64,000 nt of DNA from Streptomyces celluloflavus (lineage in GTDB: Bacteria; Actinomycetota; Actinomycetes; Streptomycetales; Streptomycetaceae). Positions 35,984 to 46,671 of this stretch are shown here, piece by piece. The notes under the pieces are model-generated. The model did not search any database and was not told the DNA's origin. It was given only the letters and a program-made list of their open reading frames with translations. The translations under genes and the position numbers were made by a program. The stretch spans positions 150,256-214,255 of the forward strand of contig JOEL01000006.1 of assembly GCA_000720995.1 (NCBI GenBank), given 5' to 3'. Each line of letters begins with the position of its first letter. Position 1 is the stretch's first letter.

Positions 35984-36149
35984 GTCGATCACGGTCCTTG
36001 GAAGAGTGCTTGCAGGAGAATCCATCCCTCATGCCAGGCATGGGGAACCGACCGCGAAGAACGCGGTGGATCCAGTCTATTGAAGGATCTCCTGTTGTCT
36101 AGCCTTGCAAAGCCATAAATTTCGTGAGGCGTGCTACCGATTTCGTAGG

Positions 36150-38336
36150 TCACTGCGGGTGATCTTCGAGGAGCCGCTCCCCCACGGCCCGGTGGAGCCG
36201 TGCGGCTGCTGGGTCGCCGAGCCGTTCGAGGGTGTCCGCAATCCGCAGTTGCAACGCCGCTTCCAGCCTCCCGTCGCCCGCGTTCCGGGCGAGGTGCACC
36301 GCCTCGCGACAGGTCCGCAGCGCCTCCTCGGGCCGGCCCGCGTACTCCTGCACCCGCGCCACCTCACCGGCCGCCCGCGCCTGACCCACGAGATCCCCGA
36401 GCCTGCGGTACGTGCCGGCGGCGGCCCGCCACTCCCGCAGCGCCTCGCCCCACCGCCCCGCGTAGGTGTGCGCGCCGCCGATCCGGCCGTGCAGCCGCGC
36501 CGCGTCCGCGCTCTCACCGCGGGTGAGCCGCAGCTCCAGCGCCCGCCCGTACCAGTCGGCGGCCCGCTGCCAGTCGCCCAGCTCGCCGTACGTACCGCCC
36601 AGCGACTCCAGCGCCCGGCCGGTGGCCACCGGGTCCTTGACCGAACGGGCCACCGCCAGCGCGGCCCGGTAACGGGTGAGCGCGTCCGTGTTCCGCCCGG
36701 CCTGGCCGTCCAGGTCCGCGAGGTTGAGCAGGGCGGCCGCCTTCTCGTGCGGCAGGCCGCGCCGTTCGGCGACCTCCAGGACGAGCCCGTGCAGGACATA
36801 GAGGTCCGGCGCGGCCGCCGGGCCCCGGTGCACGAGCAGCGTCCTGGTCAGCGCGGCCATCAACCGCCGGTCCAGGGTGTCGAGTTCACCGTCCGCGACG
36901 GCGATCCGGGCCGCGTCGAGCAGCGCCGCGCGGCGGCCGCGCAGCCACTCGGCGGCGGACTCGCGGGAGGCAAAGCGCAGCGAGCGCGGCAGCCCGGCCG
37001 TCTTCTGCCGGACGGCGGAATCGGCCGGTTCGCCCATCGCCCGGCAGGACAGGAGCAGCCGGACGGTCCGCTCCAGCATCCGGGCGCGGGCCAGCTGGAC
37101 ATCGGCGGGCCGCTCGTGCTCCTGGAGCAGCGCCCGCACCATCGCCTCCAGGCAGCCGGGCAGCCGGTAGCGGGGGTGTGACGCGGTCTCGGCGGTCCGG
37201 GCCGCGGCGGGCCCGTCGTCCTGCGGGGCCGGGCCCGCCGCGGCGCCCTCCGCCCGCAGCAGGCCCAGCGTGGCGAAGTCGCGCAGCGCCGCCCCGGCCG
37301 CGGCGACCGAGCAGCCGGCCAGCGCGGACGCGAGGTGCGCGTCCACCAGGCCGGCCGGTGCCAGGGTGAGCAGCCGCAGTATCCGGGCGGCCGGCGGCGG
37401 CAGCGCCTCGTAGGCCAGCCGGAAGGCGCGGTGCAGCGGACGGGCGCCGGTGGGCAGATCCGGCGGCAGGTCGATGGCGCGCAGCGCCTTGCGCAGGTCG
37501 GAGAGCGACGCCCGGGGGCGGGCCGCGAGCCAGCCGCCGGCCAGTTCCAGTGCGGCGGGCCGGCCGCCGCACTCCTCGGCGACGGATTCCGCGGTGCGCG
37601 GATCCACGGCGATCCGGGTCGGTCCCACGTAGCGGCGGAGGATGGCGACCGCGGCGGCGCACTCCAGACCGCCGAGGGCGCACGGCCGCACGTCCGGGAC
37701 GCCGGTCAGCGGTCCGTGGGAGACCACCACGACCAGGGAGTCCGAGGCGTCCGGGATCAGCGGCCCCACCTGGTCGCCGCCCGGCGCGTCGTCGAGCAGC
37801 ACCAGGGCGCGGCGGCCGGCGAGCGCGCCGCGCAGGAGCTCGGTCAGCTCGTCCTCGGTGGCGCCCGGCGGGGCGTCGGTGCCGAGCGCGGTGAGCAGTT
37901 CGCGGGCGGTCTCGTCGGTGGGGACCGGTGCGCCGCCCGGTCCGGTCAGCAGGGCCCGCACGACCCCGTCGGGGTAGTCGTCCGCGAGCCGGCGGAGCAG
38001 TTCCTCGGCGAGGGCGGTACGGCCCGATCCGGGGACGCCGGCGATCAGCAGGACCCGGCTGCGGGTGCCTTTGCGGCCGGAAAGGGTGTCGAGGCCGGGG
38101 CGTTCGATATCGGCGTGGAGCGCCTCCAGTTCGCGCTCGCGGCCGGCGAACCGGGCCGCCGGAAGCTCACCGAGAGCCACGGTGGCGCTGCGCCCGGCGG
38201 CGGCGCGGCGGCTCGGGTGGTGCGGCGCGAGGCCGTCCCGGCCGGGCTCCGCGGTCCGGCGGCCGGGTGCCGTGGGGGCCGCGTTCTCCGTCGCTCCGGG
38301 CGGGCGGTGTCCGCCGCCCACCGCCTGATCCGTCAC
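36150..38336 (-). CDS. NB-ARC/AAA-type ATPase with TPR repeats (AfsR-like, no DNA-binding domain)
   Basis: 728 residues. A Pro/Gly/Arg-rich arm is followed by GRERELEAL and the P-loop GVPGSGRTALAEELL near residue 120, a Walker B-like RRALVLLDDAP and a winged-helix-like ARILRLLTLAPAGL. The C-terminal third contains TPR units (ALLNLADLDGQAGRNTDALTRY, GGTYGELGDWQRAADWYGRAL, GEVARVQEYAGRPEEALRTC). It is the STAND architecture of AfsR/SARP-type regulators without their N-terminal OmpR-like helix. GTG at 38336 has GGGAG upstream. Probably a signalling scaffold; the ligand is unknown. Confidence 0.85.
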   Translation of the reverse strand: MTDQAVGGGHRPPGATENAAPTAPGRRTAEPGRDGLAPHHPSRRAAAGRSATVALGELPAARFAGRERELEALHADIERPGLDTLSGRKGTRSRVLLIAGVPGSGRTALAEELLRRLADDYPDGVVRALLTGPGGAPVPTDETARELLTALGTDAPPGATEDELTELLRGALAGRRALVLLDDAPGGDQVGPLIPDASDSLVVVVSHGPLTGVPDVRPCALGGLECAAAVAILRRYVGPTRIAVDPRTAESVAEECGGRPAALELAGGWLAARPRASLSDLRKALRAIDLPPDLPTGARPLHRAFRLAYEALPPPAARILRLLTLAPAGLVDAHLASALAGCSVAAAGAALRDFATLGLLRAEGAAAGPAPQDDGPAAARTAETASHPRYRLPGCLEAMVRALLQEHERPADVQLARARMLERTVRLLLSCRAMGEPADSAVRQKTAGLPRSLRFASRESAAEWLRGRRAALLDAARIAVADGELDTLDRRLMAALTRTLLVHRGPAAAPDLYVLHGLVLEVAERRGLPHEKAAALLNLADLDGQAGRNTDALTRYRAALAVARSVKDPVATGRALESLGGTYGELGDWQRAADWYGRALELRLTRGESADAARLHGRIGGAHTYAGRWGEALREWRAAAGTYRRLGDLVGQARAAGEVARVQEYAGRPEEALRTCREAVHLARNAGDGRLEAALQLRIADTLERLGDPAAARLHRAVGERLLEDHPQ

Positions 38337-38536
38337 GGGCCACTCTCCCGTCCAGCTGCGCCTGCGAGCCCGCCGCGGCCGCGGACGGGAACGCGACCGA
38401 GCGTAGTTCACCGCCGGTCACGCCCCGTGCGGAGCACGGCGGTTGGGTCACCCGACCGGAACAGCCGATGATCCGACCGGTGGCGGCGGGGGACGGTGCG
38501 GCGCCCCGCCATCGCCCCCCGTACCGGACCGGTGGC

Positions 38537-39163
38537 TCAGGACGCGAAGGGCCGGGCCGGCCACGGCGCGTCGGCCGGCCGCAGGGCGTCGGGGCCCGCG
38601 TCGTGCCGGGCCGCGGCGAGCGCGAGGACGCCCACGACGAGACAGTTGTTGTGCAGTTCGCCGGCGAGCGCGCCGCGGACCAGATCGGCGAGCGGCACCC
38701 GCGCCAGCTCCATGTCGGCCTCCTCCTCGGAGACCTCGAACCGCTCCCCCTCGGCCTCGGACAGCTCCCGGGCGAGGAAGATCCGGACGGCCTCGTCGCA
38801 GCCGCCGGGGGTGGTGTAGACGTCGGTCAGCACCCGCCAGTCCGCCGCCTTGACGTGCGCCTCCTCGTACAGCTCGCGCTCCGCGGCGTGCAGCGGGTGC
38901 TCGCCGGGGATGTCCAGCAGACCGGCGGGGATCTCCCACAGCTTCTGGCGTACGGGGTGGCGGTACTGGCGCAGGACCAGCACCCGGTCCGCTTCGTCCA
39001 GGGCGAGGATGGCCACCGAGCCGGGGTGGACCTGGTAGTCACGCGTGACGGTGGCGCCGTCCGGCATGACGACCTCGTCGGTGCGCACACTGGTCTTCTT
39101 GCCGGTGAACGGCGTCGTGGTCGCGGTGACCGGCCATTCCTCGGGCGTGTCCTTGATGACCAT
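38537..39163 (-). CDS. NUDIX hydrolase, ADP-ribose pyrophosphatase-like
   Basis: 208 residues. The NUDIX box begins in EIPAGLLDIPGEHPLHAA and continues with RELYEEAHV; the usual Gly near its end is replaced by His. Upstream RQYRHPVRQKLWE is typical of ADP-ribose pyrophosphatases. They hydrolyse ADP-ribose to AMP and ribose-5-phosphate. ATG at 39163 has an ideal AGGAGG. It lies directly downstream of pyrG but a hairpin separates them. Confidence 0.9.
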   Translation of the reverse strand: MVIKDTPEEWPVTATTTPFTGKKTSVRTDEVVMPDGATVTRDYQVHPGSVAILALDEADRVLVLRQYRHPVRQKLWEIPAGLLDIPGEHPLHAAERELYEEAHVKAADWRVLTDVYTTPGGCDEAVRIFLARELSEAEGERFEVSEEEADMELARVPLADLVRGALAGELHNNCLVVGVLALAAARHDAGPDALRPADAPWPARPFAS

Positions 39164-39209
39164 GCGCGTCCTCCTGTTTGAGCCTGTACCCGCTGCTCGT
39201 GCTCGTACC

Positions 39210-39266
39210 GATACGGAAAACCGGGGCACGGACCTGGGAAGAGGCCCGTACCCCGGCAACCGTATC
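39210..39266 (-). terminator. Cruciform-type terminator after pyrG
   Basis: Nested inverted repeats GATACGG / CCGTATC and CCGGGG / CCCCGG flank a loop; located 15 bases after the pyrG stop. Confidence 0.65.
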
Positions 39267-39280
39267 CGTCGTGCCGTGCC

Positions 39281-40951
<1,671 letters not shown>

Positions 40952-41353
40952 GGCCAAGAGGGAGCTCCCGTGGTCGCGAGGTGAGAGGTGCGTGGCGGCG
41001 CTGGTCCCGGAAGTTTCAGGGGGTGCCGTCGCTGCGGTCGGGGGTGCCGTGACATCTGCCTGGTCCCACCGGTCCACGGGGTACCAGGCTAACAGCGACC
41101 GGCCATGGTCGCTCCCGGCGACGCTCTCGGCGACCGGCGTGACGGAGGCCACCCGATCGGACCACCTCACTCCTCGCGAGCGTCGCGCGGATCACCCGCG
41201 TGCGTCGTATCCTGCTCGGACACTCGCAACGAGCCGTCCGGTAAGGCACCACCCCCGCCCGATTTCCGGTCCCGCTGCTCGGCGAAGTTTCATGGGCAGG
41301 ACGGACAGAAACGTCCCATGGGGGGCGTCACTCCAGTTCGACGGGAGAGGCAC
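40952..41353. other. Divergent promoter region of pyrG and the GH15 gene
   Basis: No gene. An inverted repeat CATGGG (41291-41296) / CCCATG (41315-41320) lies upstream of the GH15 start and could be an operator. No clear sigma-HrdB promoter stood out. Confidence 0.4.
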
Positions 41354-43159
41354 GTGGCCGGGCGCATCGAGGACTACGCACTCATCGGCGATATGCAGAC
41401 CGCCGCTCTAGTGTGCCGGGACGGCACGGTCGATTGGCTGTGTCTGCCCCGCTTCGACTCACCGGCGGTCTTCGCGGGACTGCTGGGCACCGAGGAGCAC
41501 GGATTCTGGCGGATGGGGCCCGCGCACGGCCCCGCGGAACAGCCGAAACCGGCCGACCGCCGCCGTTACAAGGGCGATTCGCTGGTACTGGAATCCGAGT
41601 GGGACACCCCGCGCGGCACGGTACGGGTGATCGACTTCATGCCGCCGCGGGACGGCGCACCGCAGGTGGTCCGCATCGTGGAGGGCGTCAGCGGACGCGT
41701 CCCGATGCGCTCCGCACTGCGGATGCGGTTCTCGTACGGCTGGGTCGTGCCGTGGGTCCACAAGGTCGACGGCCGTACGGTCGCGGTCGCGGGGCCGGAT
41801 TCGGTCTGGCTGGACACCGCCGTGGAGACCCATGGCGAGAACCTGACGACGTACTCCGACTTCACGGTGGGACCGGGCGAGCGGATCGCGTTCACGATCA
41901 GCTGGCAGCCCTCGCACCACAAGCCGCCGGCCCTGGCGGACCCGGAGGGATCGCTGGAGGCCACCGAGGACTTCTGGCGCGAATGGGTCGATCACTGCAC
42001 GTACCACGGCCCGTACCGCGATGCGGTGGTCCGTTCGCTGATCACGCTCAAGGCGCTGACGTACGCGCCGACCGGCGGGATCGTGGCGGCGCCGACGACC
42101 TCGCTGCCGGAGTGCCTGGGCGGGGTGCGCAACTGGGACTACCGCTTCACCTGGCTGCGGGATGCCGCGATCACCCTGTCGTCGCTGCTGCGCACCGGCT
42201 ACCGCGAGGAGGCGCGGGCCTGGCGCGAGTGGCTGCTGCGGGCGGTGGCCGGCGATCCGGAGAACCTCCAGATCATGTACGGCATCGCCGGGGAACGGGA
42301 GTTGGGCGAGAACGAGCTCAACTGGCTTCCCGGGTACGAGAATTCGCAGCCGGTGCGGGTGGGCAACGGCGCCGCGGGCCAGCTCCAGCTGGATGTGTAC
42401 GGCGAGGTCATCGAGGCGCTGCACCTGGCGCACATGACCGGCCTGGCCCGTAACGACTACGCCTCTGTGCTCCAGTTGAAGCTGATCAGCTGGGTGGAGA
42501 AGCACTGGGACGAGCCGGACGAGGGCATCTGGGAAGTCCGCGGCCCGCGCCGCCACTTCGTGCACTCCAAGGTGATGACCTGGGTCGCGGTGGACCGTAC
42601 GGTCAAGCTGATCGAGTCAGGGGACGTGGACGGTCCGCTGGAGCGGTGGAAGGACCTGCGCGAGACGATCCACCGGGATGTGTGCGAGAAGGGGTACGAC
42701 AAGGAGCGCAACACCTTCACCCAGTCCTACGGTTCGCAGGAACTGGACGCCTCGCTGCTGCTGATCCCGCAGATGGGCTTTCTGCCGCCGGACGACAAGC
42801 GCGTCATCGGCACCATCGAGGCGATCCAGCGGGAGCTGGCCACCGAGGACGGCTTCATCCTGCGCTACCCGACGTCCGGCGACGGCCTCGGGGTCGACGG
42901 GCTCGAAGGCGACGAAGGGGCCTTCCTGGCCTGCTCGTTCTGGCTCGCCGACGATCTGGCGATGATCGGGCGGGTGGAGGAGGCCCGCAAGCTCTTCGAG
43001 CGGCTGCTCGCCCTCCGCAACGACCTCGGTCTGCTGGCGGAGGAGTGGGACCCGAAGCTGAAGCGGCAGGTGGGCAACTTCCCGCAGGCGTTCAGCCACG
43101 TTCCGCTGATCGACACGGCCCTGCGGCTGACCGCGAGCGGGGCGTACAGCGGCGGATAG
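41354..43159 (+). CDS. Glycoside hydrolase family 15 protein (glucoamylase/trehalase-like)
   Basis: 601 residues from GTG at 41354. An N-terminal beta-sandwich (residues 1-~230; IEDYALIGDMQTAALVCRDG, DWLCLPRFDSPAVFAGLLG) precedes the (alpha/alpha)6 barrel. The barrel contains RNWDYRFTWLRDAAITL, QLDVYGEVIEAL and AEEWDP, where the two GH15 carboxylates are expected. No signal peptide, so it acts on intracellular alpha-glucan or trehalose; actinobacterial homologues include trehalases. It stands alone, divergent from pyrG. ATG at 41318 is an alternative start. Confidence 0.9.
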   Translation: MAGRIEDYALIGDMQTAALVCRDGTVDWLCLPRFDSPAVFAGLLGTEEHGFWRMGPAHGPAEQPKPADRRRYKGDSLVLESEWDTPRGTVRVIDFMPPRDGAPQVVRIVEGVSGRVPMRSALRMRFSYGWVVPWVHKVDGRTVAVAGPDSVWLDTAVETHGENLTTYSDFTVGPGERIAFTISWQPSHHKPPALADPEGSLEATEDFWREWVDHCTYHGPYRDAVVRSLITLKALTYAPTGGIVAAPTTSLPECLGGVRNWDYRFTWLRDAAITLSSLLRTGYREEARAWREWLLRAVAGDPENLQIMYGIAGERELGENELNWLPGYENSQPVRVGNGAAGQLQLDVYGEVIEALHLAHMTGLARNDYASVLQLKLISWVEKHWDEPDEGIWEVRGPRRHFVHSKVMTWVAVDRTVKLIESGDVDGPLERWKDLRETIHRDVCEKGYDKERNTFTQSYGSQELDASLLLIPQMGFLPPDDKRVIGTIEAIQRELATEDGFILRYPTSGDGLGVDGLEGDEGAFLACSFWLADDLAMIGRVEEARKLFERLLALRNDLGLLAEEWDPKLKRQVGNFPQAFSHVPLIDTALRLTASGAYSGG

Positions 43160-43337
43160 CCGCCGGGCGCCCGGCGGGGGCGGGAACGCGTGGGGCCCGG
43201 CGCGGGCTCCCGTGCCCCGCTCCGCAGCGCCGCCGGGCGGGGGCCGGTCCTCCGGGCTCCGGCCCGGCCGGCTCCTCCCCCGCCACGGTCCGGACTCGGC
43301 GGCTCCGGACGGCGCACTGCGGGTACCGTTCGACGCC

Positions 43338-44975
43338 ATGGGGCCGGAAGCGAAGATCGAAGCCGAGATCACGGTACGCAGGGCGCTGGAGCTGCCCGCG
43401 CTCCGGCGCGGTCTGCCGGAGGTGCTGGCCGGTGCGGACCGGCTGGACCGCGCGGTGCGCTGGGTACACGCCGGGGAGGTCCCGCACATCGCCTCGCTGC
43501 TCAAGGGCGGTGAGCTGCTGCTGACCACCGGCCTCGGCCTGGGCGCCCGGCCCTCCGAACAGCGCGCCTTCATCCGCAAGCTCGCCGACCGCGAGATCGC
43601 CGCGCTCGTCGTGGAGCTCGGATCGCGTTTCGAATCGCTGCCCTCGGCGCTGATCGACAGCGCGCGGGAGTGCGGGCTGCCGCTGATCCAGCTGCACCGC
43701 GAGGTCCCGTACGTCACGGTGACCGAGGAGATCCACACCGAGATCGTCAACAGCCACTACGCGCTGCTGCGCCGCGCCGACGAGGTGCTGCGCCGCTGTA
43801 CGGACGTCCTGCTGCGCGGCGGCGGCGCCCCCGAGGTGCTCCGGCTGCTGGCCGCGTTCACCGGCAATCCGCTCTGCCTGGAGGCGCCCGACGGCAGCCC
43901 GCTGTACGCCGCTGGGCCGGAGGGCGCCGACGGCGAGGGCGGTCCGGCGGACGCCGATCCCCTGCTGGCCTGGGAGGGCCTGCGCGACACCGGCGTACGC
44001 ATCGACGTCCCCGGTGGCGGCCACGGCCCCGACGCCGTCCGCGCCCGGCTGGTCCTGCTGCCCGTCAACTCCCCGCTGGCGCCGGTGCACCGGATCGCCG
44101 CGGAGCGCGCCGCCGGCCTCCTCGCCGTCGTCATGCTGCAGTCCCGCCAGGAGGAGGTCCTCGCCGCCCGGGGCCGCGGCGACTTCCTCGCCGATCTGGC
44201 GGAGGGCCGGATCGCCGCGGCCGAGGCCCCCGGACAGGCCCGGCTGCTGGGTTTCCGCCCCGGCGGCGACCCCGTGCTCCCGGTGGTGATGCGGCTGCCG
44301 TCCGGGCTGCCCTACCCCGGCAGCTGGGCCCTCCTCGCCCAGGCCCTGCGCGAGGAGCTCGCCGCCCCGGGGGTGCCCGTCCTGCTCGGCGTGCGTCCCG
44401 TGGAGGGACGGGTGCCGATGCTCGTGGCGCTGCGCGCGGGCCAGGACCGGCACGCGCTCGCCGACCGGATCGCCGAGGCGCTGCGCGCGGGAGTCGTCCG
44501 CGCGGGCCTGGACCGGCCCGCCGCGTACCGCCCGGTGGTCGTCGTCGGTACGGCGGGCGACTGGGCCGCGGCCGGCCCCGGACTGCGGCACGCGGCGGAG
44601 GCGGCGGCCGCGGCCCAGGGCCTGCCCGAACAGCCCTGGTACGACGCGCGCCGCCTGGACATCGAGCTGCTGCTGTGGCGGATGCGCGAACACGGCGAAC
44701 TGGGCGTGCTCGCCGACTTCGTGGACCGCGCCATCGGCCCGCTGCTCGCACACGACCGCGGCGCCCGCCAGCCGCTTCTGCCGACCCTTGAGGCGTATCT
44801 GGCGAGCGCGGGCCGCAAGGCCGAGACGGCCCGCGACCTCAATGTGAACCGGCAGACGCTCTACGACCGCCTGGCGCGGATCGCGCAGTTGCTGGGCACG
44901 GACCTGGACGACCCGCAGACGGTGCTGGGCCTGCGGCTCGCGCTGCGCGCCCGGCGCCATACGGACCGGCCGTAG
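43338..44975 (+). CDS. PucR-family transcriptional regulator
   Basis: 545 residues. The N-terminal PucR domain has LELPALRRGLPEVLAGADRL, VRWVHAGEV and GGELLLTTGLGLG. A central GGDEF-like/GAF-like region follows. The C terminus is the PucR helix-turn-helix: LLPTLEAYLASAGRKAETAR, NVNRQTLYDRLARI and a final LGLRLALRAR. Family members control purine, polyamine or amino-acid catabolism. No adjacent catabolic operon reveals the regulon here; the GH15 gene upstream is unlikely to be its target. Confidence 0.92.
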   Translation: MGPEAKIEAEITVRRALELPALRRGLPEVLAGADRLDRAVRWVHAGEVPHIASLLKGGELLLTTGLGLGARPSEQRAFIRKLADREIAALVVELGSRFESLPSALIDSARECGLPLIQLHREVPYVTVTEEIHTEIVNSHYALLRRADEVLRRCTDVLLRGGGAPEVLRLLAAFTGNPLCLEAPDGSPLYAAGPEGADGEGGPADADPLLAWEGLRDTGVRIDVPGGGHGPDAVRARLVLLPVNSPLAPVHRIAAERAAGLLAVVMLQSRQEEVLAARGRGDFLADLAEGRIAAAEAPGQARLLGFRPGGDPVLPVVMRLPSGLPYPGSWALLAQALREELAAPGVPVLLGVRPVEGRVPMLVALRAGQDRHALADRIAEALRAGVVRAGLDRPAAYRPVVVVGTAGDWAAAGPGLRHAAEAAAAAQGLPEQPWYDARRLDIELLLWRMREHGELGVLADFVDRAIGPLLAHDRGARQPLLPTLEAYLASAGRKAETARDLNVNRQTLYDRLARIAQLLGTDLDDPQTVLGLRLALRARRHTDRP

Positions 44976-45014
44976 CGGGGCGGGCGAGCCGGGTGCCGTA
45001 CCTGTCGGCGGCAT

Positions 45015-45047
45015 GGAGCGGGGCGGACCGTCGGTGCCGCCCGCTCC
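45015..45047. terminator. Bidirectional hairpin between pucR-type and glycosyltransferase genes
   Basis: GGAGCGGGGCGG / CCGCCCGCTCC with one bulged G and a 10-base loop, in the convergent gap. Confidence 0.6.
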
Positions 45048-45099
45048 GCGGAGGCGGCGGGACCGGCCGGACCGGGACCCCAGGGCGTGGTCCTGGCGC

Positions 45100-46260
45100 C
45101 TAACCGGACCGGACCGGCTGGGTCAACTCGTCGTAGACGCCGAGGATCTGCGCGACGGTGTCGTCCTCGCTCGGCCAGCCGCCCGCCTGGGCCCGGCCCG
45201 CTTCGGCGAGCGCGGCCCGGCGTACCGGGTCGGCGAGCAGGCCGAGGACGGTACGGGCCAGGGCCGCGGCATCGCCGTAGCGGATCAGTTCCGCCGCCCG
45301 GCCGACCAGTTCACGGGTGCCGCCGGTGTCGGTGGCGACCAGCGGTACCCCGGCCCGCAGCGCCTCCTGCGCGATCAGGGAGCGGGCCTCCCAGCGGCTG
45401 GGCAGCACCACCAGGTCCGCGGCGGCGAGGAGTTCGGGCACGTCGTCGCGGCGGCCGAGCAACTGGGCGGGCAGCTGCTCGGCCTCGATGCGGCGCTGCA
45501 GCGCGGCCCGCCGCTCGCCCTCTCCCGCGATGACGAGCAGCGGCCGCGGGTCCAGTGCGCACCAGGCGTGCGCGGCGTCCAGCAGTACGTCGTGGCCCTG
45601 ATGCGGGTCGAGGCGGCCGACCACGAGGAGTAACGGGCGGTCCACCGCGCCGAGTTCGGCCCGCTTCTTGTGGCGCGTCAGGCCGTGCCCGTCGGGCTCG
45701 GACGGCGCGGTGGCGGGCCGGGGGCGGGGAATCGCGACCGGCGCCAGGCGTGCGTCACGCGCGCCCCGCTCCCGCGCCCGGTCCACGAGATCGGAGCAGG
45801 CCCCCAGGACGACGGCGGCGGCCCGTGCCACCCGCCGCTCCATCAGCCGCACCAGCCCGGCCCGCGCGCCCTCGGGGTGCGCCTTGGTATGCCAGGAGAT
45901 GACGAGGGGAACCCGCCCGCCCCGGGGGCCGCGCAGTCCGTGCAGCGCCAGCGACGCGCGCAGTCCGGCCCGCAGTCCGTGGGCGTGCACGAGGTCGGCG
46001 TCCCAGCAGGCGCTGCGCAACGAGGCCACGCCCACCGGGTCGGTACGCGGCGTGATCTGCGCGAACCGTGCGCCCGTCCCCGCGAAGTCGTAGACCGCCT
46101 CGGTGTCCGGCGTGGCGCAGACGGTCACCCGTACACCGCGTGCCACCAGGCCGGCGGCCAGCGACCGGACGTGTGCGGCGCTGCCGGCGCCGCCGTGCCC
46201 CAGTACCTGGACCGTACGCAGCGGCCACTGCCCGAGGGGCGGGGTCGGGGTGCTGGTCAC
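45100..46260 (-). CDS. Glycosyltransferase family 4 (GT-B)
   Basis: 386 residues. The N-terminal half shows VQVLGHGGAGSAAHVRSLAAGL and a DLVHAHGLRAGLRASL acceptor-side region; the C-terminal donor domain has LLLVVGRLDPHQGHDVLLDA, VVLPSRWEARSLIAQEALRAG and PLVATDTGGTRELV. The expected Glu of the E-X7-E motif is in WEARSLIAQEA. It uses a nucleotide sugar in the cytosol; acceptor unknown. It lies next to the MraY-like gene, on the same strand, suggesting a shared lipid-linked glycan route. GTG at 46260. Confidence 0.9.
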   Translation of the reverse strand: MTSTPTPPLGQWPLRTVQVLGHGGAGSAAHVRSLAAGLVARGVRVTVCATPDTEAVYDFAGTGARFAQITPRTDPVGVASLRSACWDADLVHAHGLRAGLRASLALHGLRGPRGGRVPLVISWHTKAHPEGARAGLVRLMERRVARAAAVVLGACSDLVDRARERGARDARLAPVAIPRPRPATAPSEPDGHGLTRHKKRAELGAVDRPLLLVVGRLDPHQGHDVLLDAAHAWCALDPRPLLVIAGEGERRAALQRRIEAEQLPAQLLGRRDDVPELLAAADLVVLPSRWEARSLIAQEALRAGVPLVATDTGGTRELVGRAAELIRYGDAAALARTVLGLLADPVRRAALAEAGRAQAGGWPSEDDTVAQILGVYDELTQPVRSG

Positions 46261-46671
46261 GTGGTCGGGGCTCCTGGGTCGGCGGACGGGACACGGACCG
46301 TGCCGGTGCGCCGGTCCGAATGCAGCGGGGCGGTGCGGCCGCGGTGCCCAGGAGCGGACGGGCCGCGATCCGGCGGGCGGCGCCGAACGCACCGCGCCCA
46401 GGATGCCAGCCCCGCGGCGTCAATTCGGCACCGTGCGCCCGCCGTTCCGGTGGGAAGTCTCACCCTCACCACCGCAGGATCACCCACATGGGTGATAAAT
46501 CGGCCACTCAGATGACCGTTCAGTTGAATTTCGGCCACTCGTTCGATGAGTGCCGGTCTCCTGGTGGGCGGTGGCCGAGGGAGGCTGCCCGCCCCGGGGC
46601 GGCCGGCGGGCACCGCTCCCTCACCTCGTCCCGCGGGTCCACCGCCCCGGGCGGGCGGCCACCGGCGGGGG
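46261..46671. other. Upstream region of the glycosyltransferase gene
   Basis: No gene. Positions ~46475-46555 form an AT-rich island with a cluster of palindromes and spaced repeats, listed separately. The rest is GC-rich spacer. Confidence 0.5.
46479..46552. promoter_or_regulatory. Palindrome and direct-repeat cluster (putative operator)
   Basis: Perfect palindrome ATCACCCACATGGGTGAT (46479-46496) is followed by CGGCCACTC at 46501-46509 and again at 46532-46540, 31 bases apart (about three helical turns). The second copy opens an inverted repeat CACTC / GAGTG (46536-46552). The arrangement looks like binding sites for a dimeric regulator. Confidence 0.5.

Noticed and set aside
43092-45014. 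640-codon minus-strand ORF opposite the PucR regulator
   Set aside because: The plus-strand frame has a complete PucR/HTH architecture; the opposite frame shows no family resemblance.
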